From a virus, in IMG/VR virus record IMGVR_UViG_3300023174_000039, positions 1 through 64,000 of that record: 64,000 nt of DNA, one strand, 5' to 3'. How positions within the stretch are numbered: the stretch's first letter is position 1; each line of letters starts with the position of its first letter. The notes under the pieces were generated by a model. The model was given only the letters and a program-made list of their open reading frames with translations. It was not told the DNA's origin and ran no database searches. Positions 60,196 to 64,000 of this stretch are shown in pieces. The position numbers and the translations under genes were made by a program.

Positions 60196-60689
60196 ACAAA
60201 CAACACAAGCTAGAAGCTTTTGCCGCAAAAGAAATACTCAATCTGACTGATAAATTGATTGTGGGTGATGGCCGCGGCGGCATCTTGGCTTTTGGAAAAT
60301 ACAATATAGTTCCTACAGATTACAAGTTTGTGGTCAATATAAAAAATCAAGATTCTGTCACATTTGGCAGCAAACGCAGTGCAATCAGCTGGTGTATTGC
60401 AGATCAACACAATCAACTCACACTGGCACGTATTATACACACGCTAGACACTAAAAAACACACACTGGCAGCGGATATACACTGCCGCAAGACCCTTGCA
60501 GAACGTAGCAAGCACGAAGATTTTTACGAAGGTGTTTCCATCAAACTTCAACGCAAGATTGATCATATGGAAGCAGTTGATGCCGAATTAGAGAAATGTT
60601 TAATTTCGGCTAAATATATGCAAATTAGAGGATTCTCAAATGAAACTGCAAGAACTGGCCGCCCCGTCGCCAACAAAACAAATCGCTAA
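60192..60689 (+). CDS. Hypothetical virion-operon protein
   Basis: 165 aa starting MNKQHKLEAFAAKEILNLTDKLIVG, with an ATGA overlap to the XhlA-like gene. The core YKFVVNIKNQDSVTFGSKRSAISWCIADQHN looks alpha/beta; the C-terminal half is helical. It overlaps the next gene by 50 nt, an unusually long overlap containing that gene's late promoter upstream. No known function. Confidence 0.58.
   Translation: MNKQHKLEAFAAKEILNLTDKLIVGDGRGGILAFGKYNIVPTDYKFVVNIKNQDSVTFGSKRSAISWCIADQHNQLTLARIIHTLDTKKHTLAADIHCRKTLAERSKHEDFYEGVSIKLQRKIDHMEAVDAELEKCLISAKYMQIRGFSNETARTGRPVANKTNR
60609..60616 (+). promoter_or_regulatory. Late promoter GCTAAATA inside 60192
   Basis: A late octamer 23 bases before the ATG at 60640, with a TTAGAGGA ribosome site between. 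Confidence 0.6.
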
Positions 60690-61530
60690 AGTTTTCGAAA
60701 GTTACTTTGGTTCCAACATTGAATTTGACCGTTTGACTCAGCGTCAGACTCAACACCTGTTGCAACGTGTGCAAGGGTTGTTGCGTGAACATCGTTCAGG
60801 TTCAGACAGATATCAAAGCCAACAAAATCCAGGTTACCTTAAACTGGTAATGATGGAGCAGGCATTGACCACACGCATGGCCGAAGAAGCTATTCCTGTT
60901 GCTCCAGCCGCTGGTGTTGGTGCCGCACCCGGTGCCAAGCCTGCACAACCAAGCACTGTGCAAGTTAAAGATCCTAAATTGGCTGCCGCATTAAAGAAAA
61001 GCACAGCTGGTCAGGCATTGAATCCTGAAGAACAAAAGCTAGTGGCTGGTGCTGCCATGATGCAGGCTGAAAGCCGTTTGCGTCGTGCAATGACTCGATT
61101 GAACGAATCAGAAGTACAACAAGCCCAAGTGGTGTTGGCCGCACAAGACATGGTTGACAAGATGCAAGGCATGTTGGAAGATGTTACTGAGTTGCAGTTC
61201 AAAGAATTGCCAGCTCTGGTTGACTCAATCAAGAATCAAGTGGGTATTGACCAAGCCACACAATTCAACACAGATGCCACAGCCGCTCTTGCTGGCCTGG
61301 TACAGAATCTACAAGGCGCCAAAGCCGCATTGGATCAAGCACTTGGTGTGGTAACCGGTCAAGCACCTCCACCGGATGCTGGCATGGCAGCACCTGCTCC
61401 TGGCGCAGTTGATCCAGCAGCCGGTATGGCGCCACCTGCACCCGAAATGGGCGGCGAAATGCCTCCTGAGATGCCTGCTGATCCAGAAGCAGCCGCAGGC
61501 GGCCCTGCCCTAGGCAGAGCACGTAGATAA
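60640..61530 (+). CDS. Putative prohead core / virion protein
   Basis: 296 aa. Helical N-terminal half (FDRLTQRQTQHLLQRVQGLLREH, YLKLVMMEQAL), then AESRLRRAMTRLNESEVQQAQVVLAAQDMVDKMQGMLEDVTELQFKELPALVDSI. The C-terminal 60 residues are Pro/Ala/Met/Gly-rich. Similar proteins are conserved in aquatic T4-like phages in late operons and look like scaffold or core components. Its stop overlaps the next start by one base. Confidence 0.62.
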   Translation: MKLQELAAPSPTKQIAKVFESYFGSNIEFDRLTQRQTQHLLQRVQGLLREHRSGSDRYQSQQNPGYLKLVMMEQALTTRMAEEAIPVAPAAGVGAAPGAKPAQPSTVQVKDPKLAAALKKSTAGQALNPEEQKLVAGAAMMQAESRLRRAMTRLNESEVQQAQVVLAAQDMVDKMQGMLEDVTELQFKELPALVDSIKNQVGIDQATQFNTDATAALAGLVQNLQGAKAALDQALGVVTGQAPPPDAGMAAPAPGAVDPAAGMAPPAPEMGGEMPPEMPADPEAAAGGPALGRARR

Positions 61531-61889
61531 TGCGATTCCGTGAATTCATAACAGAATCCACAACACCCAGCCCCGACGAACTGTTAGGGCTGGTCAACTT
61601 TCTTGCCGGACGTGCCGATGACGAAGGCGCACAAAAACAGATTTCTCGAGGTGCATTTATTAGTCTTGCACAAAGTCTAAACATCAATGTTACCGAAGAC
61701 AACATTGAAGAAATTGTAGGACAACCTCCACTGAGTTCGGTGCTGGAACCCATGACTCCAGAATCACAAGAAATCATATTCAAAGGCGCAGGCGAACCCG
61801 AAGCGCCTGCCACAATGCCTGTGAACAAAGCACAAGACATAGTTGCCAATGCCGCTAAATCGGCAATGAATAAACCACGAGGCGTTTAA
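61530..61889 (+). CDS. Predicted internal head protein D
   Basis: 119 aa. It starts MRFREFITE-S, the best match in this window to the T4 leader MKTYQEFIAE with an I-x-E processing site. The body is a helical domain (DELLGLVNFLAGRADDEGAQKQISRGAFISLAQSL) with IEEIVGQPP, then an Ala-rich tail. Late operon position next to the putative core protein supports packaging in the head. Confidence 0.6.
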   Translation: MRFREFITESTTPSPDELLGLVNFLAGRADDEGAQKQISRGAFISLAQSLNINVTEDNIEEIVGQPPLSSVLEPMTPESQEIIFKGAGEPEAPATMPVNKAQDIVANAAKSAMNKPRGV

Positions 61890-61894
61890 TCAAA

Positions 61895-61917
61895 ACTGTC
61901 AACATTTGGTTGACGGT
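61895..61917. repeat. Inverted repeat over the 61957 promoter
   Basis: ACTGTCAAC (61895-61903) and GTTGACGGT (61909-61917) pair with one G-U across a 5-base gap. The right arm contains the -35 box, so a repressor site is possible. Confidence 0.5.
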
Positions 61918-61938
61918 AGGCGTTATATATAGTATAAT
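61910..61938 (+). promoter_or_regulatory. Sigma70-type promoter for the secreted protein and isc genes
   Basis: TTGACG, 17 bases, TATAAT; a CAAAGGAG ribosome site follows before the ATG at 61957. It probably also serves iscU, the radical SAM gene and iscA. Confidence 0.75.
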
Positions 61939-61956
61939 AACTCAAAGGAGATCGCG

Positions 61957-62268
61957 ATGAAAAAGATCTTAATCACACTCATTTTAGCGGCAGCTGCCGT
62001 TCCTGCCTTGGCACAGCACTGGCAACATCACGGTTATAGACCCTACAGACCTTATGGACCTCCTGTATACAGTGGCGGTGGTTGGGTGGCACCACTCATA
62101 ATTGGTGGTGTAGTGGGTGCGGCAATTGCCAATCGTCCTGTGCCGGCAGAAACTGTGATTGTGCAGAGACAACCCGTAATTGTGCAACAGCAAGAATCAT
62201 GCACAGCTTGGAAAGAAATACAAACATCGGATGGTAACACCTACCGAGAAAGAACCTGTACACAATAA
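61957..62268 (+). CDS. Small secreted Pro/Tyr/Gly protein
   Basis: 103 aa. Signal peptide MKKILITLILAAAAVPALA (cut near residue 20), then a His/Tyr/Pro-rich stretch (YRPYRPYGPPVY), a hydrophobic glycine-zipper-like segment (APLIIGGVVGAAIA), a Gln/Val-rich stretch and a C-terminal Cys pair (SCTAW...RTCTQ). It resembles bacterial envelope proteins. It may be exported to the periplasm during infection, perhaps altering the surface. It is the first gene of the transcript carrying iscU and iscA. Confidence 0.7.
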   Translation: MKKILITLILAAAAVPALAQHWQHHGYRPYRPYGPPVYSGGGWVAPLIIGGVVGAAIANRPVPAETVIVQRQPVIVQQQESCTAWKEIQTSDGNTYRERTCTQ

Positions 62269-62269
62269 T

Positions 62270-62662
62270 ATGGCATACTCACAAAAAGTTGTAGACCACT
62301 ACGAAAACCCACGCAACGTGGGTTCCTTCTCCAAGGACGACACTGACATTGGCACAGGCATGGTAGGTGCTCCTGCCTGCGGTGATGTAATGAAATTGCA
62401 GATCAAAGTTGTAGATGGAATAATTACAGATGCACGATTTAAAACATATGGCTGCGGGTCAGCCATTGCATCAAGTTCATTGATCACTGAAATGGTCAAA
62501 GGCATGACACTAGATAATGCTTCACAAATTAAAAACTCAGAAATTGCTGAAGAACTAGCACTACCTCCTGTAAAAATACACTGTAGTATTCTTGCAGAAG
62601 ATGCTATCAAAGCCGCAGTTGAAGACTACAGAAAGAAACATGACACAACGCATCTTAATTGA
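62270..62662 (+). CDS. iscU: Iron-sulfur scaffold protein IscU
   Basis: 130 aa. Full-length IscU: cluster ligands C37 and D39 (GAPACGDVMKLQIKV), C62 (TYGCGSAIASSS) and C105 (KIHCSILAEDAIKAA), plus the LPPVK motif (98-102) recognised by the HscA chaperone. By eye it is very similar to E. coli IscU along the whole length. It would build Fe-S clusters with host IscS as sulfur donor; no iscS is in the window. Its stop lies 23 nt inside the following radical SAM gene. Confidence 0.96.
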   Translation: MAYSQKVVDHYENPRNVGSFSKDDTDIGTGMVGAPACGDVMKLQIKVVDGIITDARFKTYGCGSAIASSSLITEMVKGMTLDNASQIKNSEIAEELALPPVKIHCSILAEDAIKAAVEDYRKKHDTTHLN

Positions 62663-63539
62663 CAAACTGGAATTTTATGTTACAAACGTTTGTAACTTGA
62701 CCTGCAACGGGTGTAACCGCTACAATAATTATAAATTTGCCGGATGGCAAAGTTGGGACGAATATGGCCCCATACTAGAACGCTGGGCAGAAAAAATTGA
62801 TATCCGCCATCCTGTTATTCTTGGCGGCGAGCCATTGCTCAATCCAGAAATCAACAAGTGGGTGGAAGGACTAAAACGCTTGTGGCCCGACCATTCCGGC
62901 GTACAAATTCAGAGCAACGGCACACGAATTGACAAGGTCAAGGGTTTGTATGAAGCTCTGGGCAACGGGCAAGGACACTGGATTGGTATCAGCATACACA
63001 ATCCCGACGACAAAGAAGAAATCTTTTCACGCATTAGAAACTTCTTGACAGCACCCATTACAGAAACCAGTGATCCCAATCATCCCATTGGTTCAGACTT
63101 TCAGTTTACTGACGTAAACAAAAACTATGTGCATGCCTGGATGAGCAACAAGTTTGTACAAAGTAATATTTTAGAATTGCCCAATGGAAGATTTGGACTG
63201 TACAACAGCGATCCTGTCAAGGCACATGACAATTGTGCCTTTGCTAGATTTAAAAACTATCACATGATCCGTGGCAAGATCTACAAGTGCGGCCCTGCTG
63301 CCTTGATGCCAGAATTTGATGAGCAGTATCAATTTGATATCTCGGACGAAGATCGATTGTTGATGAAAGGTTACAAGCCCTTGGCCATTGACGAGTTTGA
63401 CACACGTGGTGCTGAGTTCTTGGGCAATATTGACAATGTGATTGATCAATGCAAATTTTGCCCAGAATCATATGACTACAAACCTATTACTTTCACCAAC
63501 TTGAAAAAGAACTGGAAGAAAGATGATGTTGTAGCATGA
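62640..63539 (+). CDS. Radical SAM protein in the isc cassette
   Basis: 299 aa. The cluster motif is very near the N terminus: C18-x3-C22-x2-C25 (VCNLTCNGC). GGEP occurs in VILGGEPLL near residue 61, then IQSNGT, and a C-terminal SPASM-like cysteine set (IYKCGPAAL, QCKFCPES) that could hold an auxiliary cluster. It lacks the N-twitch module of the other five, so it is a different subfamily. It overlaps iscU by 23 nt and iscA by 4 nt. Confidence 0.87.
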   Translation: MTQRILIDKLEFYVTNVCNLTCNGCNRYNNYKFAGWQSWDEYGPILERWAEKIDIRHPVILGGEPLLNPEINKWVEGLKRLWPDHSGVQIQSNGTRIDKVKGLYEALGNGQGHWIGISIHNPDDKEEIFSRIRNFLTAPITETSDPNHPIGSDFQFTDVNKNYVHAWMSNKFVQSNILELPNGRFGLYNSDPVKAHDNCAFARFKNYHMIRGKIYKCGPAALMPEFDEQYQFDISDEDRLLMKGYKPLAIDEFDTRGAEFLGNIDNVIDQCKFCPESYDYKPITFTNLKKNWKKDDVVA

Positions 63540-63859
63540 TCTCTGTAACAGATATTGCAGCCAATAAAATCTTAAAGAGCATTGCCAAACGCGGCCGAGG
63601 GCAAGGCATTCAAGTAGGTGTTAGAACTACAGGTTGCTCAGGCCTGGCCTACGTGCTAGAATATGTAGACAACCCCAACTTACATTGTGTTAGACACTAC
63701 GATAGCAATGGGGTTAGGATATTTGTAGATCCCAAGAACATACCTTATCTTGACGGCATGATTATCGATTTCAAAAGAAATGGCCTCAATGAAGGCTTTG
63801 AATTTATCAACAAAAATGAACGTGACCGCTGTGGTTGCGGAGAATCTTTTCGAGTGTAA
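63536..63859 (+). CDS. iscA: A-type iron-sulfur carrier IscA
   Basis: 107 aa. The three conserved cysteines are C34 (RTTGCSGLAYVLEYVD) and C99/C101 (DRCGCGESF), and LNEGFEF precedes the last pair, closely matching E. coli IscA in length and motif positions. A-type proteins carry Fe or Fe-S clusters to targets. The ATGA overlap with the radical SAM gene indicates coupled translation, so the clusters may be delivered directly to that enzyme. Confidence 0.96.
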   Translation: MISVTDIAANKILKSIAKRGRGQGIQVGVRTTGCSGLAYVLEYVDNPNLHCVRHYDSNGVRIFVDPKNIPYLDGMIIDFKRNGLNEGFEFINKNERDRCGCGESFRV

Positions 63860-63861
63860 CT

Positions 63862-64000
63862 TTGTACAATCCAAAATTTGACTATAAGCCTATCCCACGA
63901 GTTGTGTTAGAAGGCAAACGTTTCTATGCCACCCCAGATGGACGAAACCTTCCTAGTGTAACTACTATACTTGACAAAACCAAAAGTCCAGACAAAATTG
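63862..64000 (+). CDS. Start of a probable PD-(D/E)xK nuclease (3' truncated)
   Basis: Only the first 46 codons are inside the window, from a TTG two bases after iscA. YNPKFDYKPIPRV then RFYATPDGRNLPSVTTIL is the usual opening of a Cas4/RecB-like nuclease common in aquatic T4-like phages. The catalytic residues would lie beyond the edge, so the call rests on the N-terminal pattern only. Confidence 0.5.
   Translation, partial: MYNPKFDYKPIPRVVLEGKRFYATPDGRNLPSVTTILDKTKSPDKI

Noticed and set aside
1-64000. CRISPR arrays, tRNA or rRNA genes
   Set aside because: No regularly spaced repeats and no cloverleaf-like intergenic sequence were seen; intergenic gaps are short.

Overview
The window is a segment of a T4-like tailed phage (contractile-tail myovirus). 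It carries a nearly continuous set of T4-type genes: neck and tail proteins (gp13, gp14, gp15, sheath gp18, tube gp19), head completion gp4, both terminase subunits (gp16, gp17), and replication/recombination genes (gp32, UvsX, a UvsY-like protein, UvsW, gp41, gp61, a gp62-like protein, endonuclease VII, DexA, dNMP kinase). Several conserved hypotheticals are of the kind found in marine cyanophages and pelagiphages. There are no photosynthesis genes. The host-type promoters fit the sigma70 consensus very closely (TTGAC-N17-TGCTATAAT), and the phage IscU and IscA closely resemble the E. coli proteins. I infer an aquatic proteobacterial host, probably gamma or beta; this is not proven by the sequence.

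Layout. 0-4 kb: end of a LamG tail fibre, then minus-strand nudix, gp15 and gp14. 4-7 kb: early small genes, a long unknown protein, gp13, DexA. 7-10 kb: B12-type radical SAM (minus), dNMP kinase, HNH-like protein. 10-20.5 kb: sheath, tube, gp4, gp16 and virion proteins. 20.5-27 kb: secreted nuclease, radical SAM, large terminase, a homing endonuclease, a large virion protein. 27-32 kb: gp32, UvsX, radical SAM, UvsY-like, MetK. 32-40.5 kb: a glycan island (nucleotidyltransferase-cupin, three GT-A-like and four paralogous GT-B-like proteins, three methyltransferases). 40.5-55 kb: early region with an AAA ATPase, two radical SAMs, UvsW, gp62-like, another radical SAM, endonuclease VII, a PolIII-alpha-like fragment, primase and helicase. 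55-62 kb: virion and internal-head proteins. 62-64 kb: secreted protein, IscU, radical SAM, IscA, start of a probable nuclease.

The most unusual content is a distributed iron-sulfur / S-adenosylmethionine economy. It comprises seven radical SAM proteins (five of them one paralogous family with an N-terminal cysteine 'twitch' module), a SAM synthetase, three SAM-dependent methyltransferases, and an IscU/IscA pair flanking one radical SAM gene. The phage thus appears to encode the cofactor supply (SAM and Fe-S clusters) as well as the enzymes that consume it. What these enzymes modify cannot be read from the sequence.

Other notable patterns: six proteins start with a short MR/MK...(L/I)-x-E peptide like the T4 capsid-targeting sequence and gp21 cleavage site, one of them a nucleotidyltransferase plus ligase-like protein. 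Many late-promoter motifs (NNTAAATA) lie only 4-8 nt before the ATG, predicting leaderless or nearly leaderless late mRNAs. Perfect or near-perfect inverted repeats are built over two early promoters. No tRNA, rRNA or CRISPR was seen, and no gene-free stretch exceeds 300 bases.
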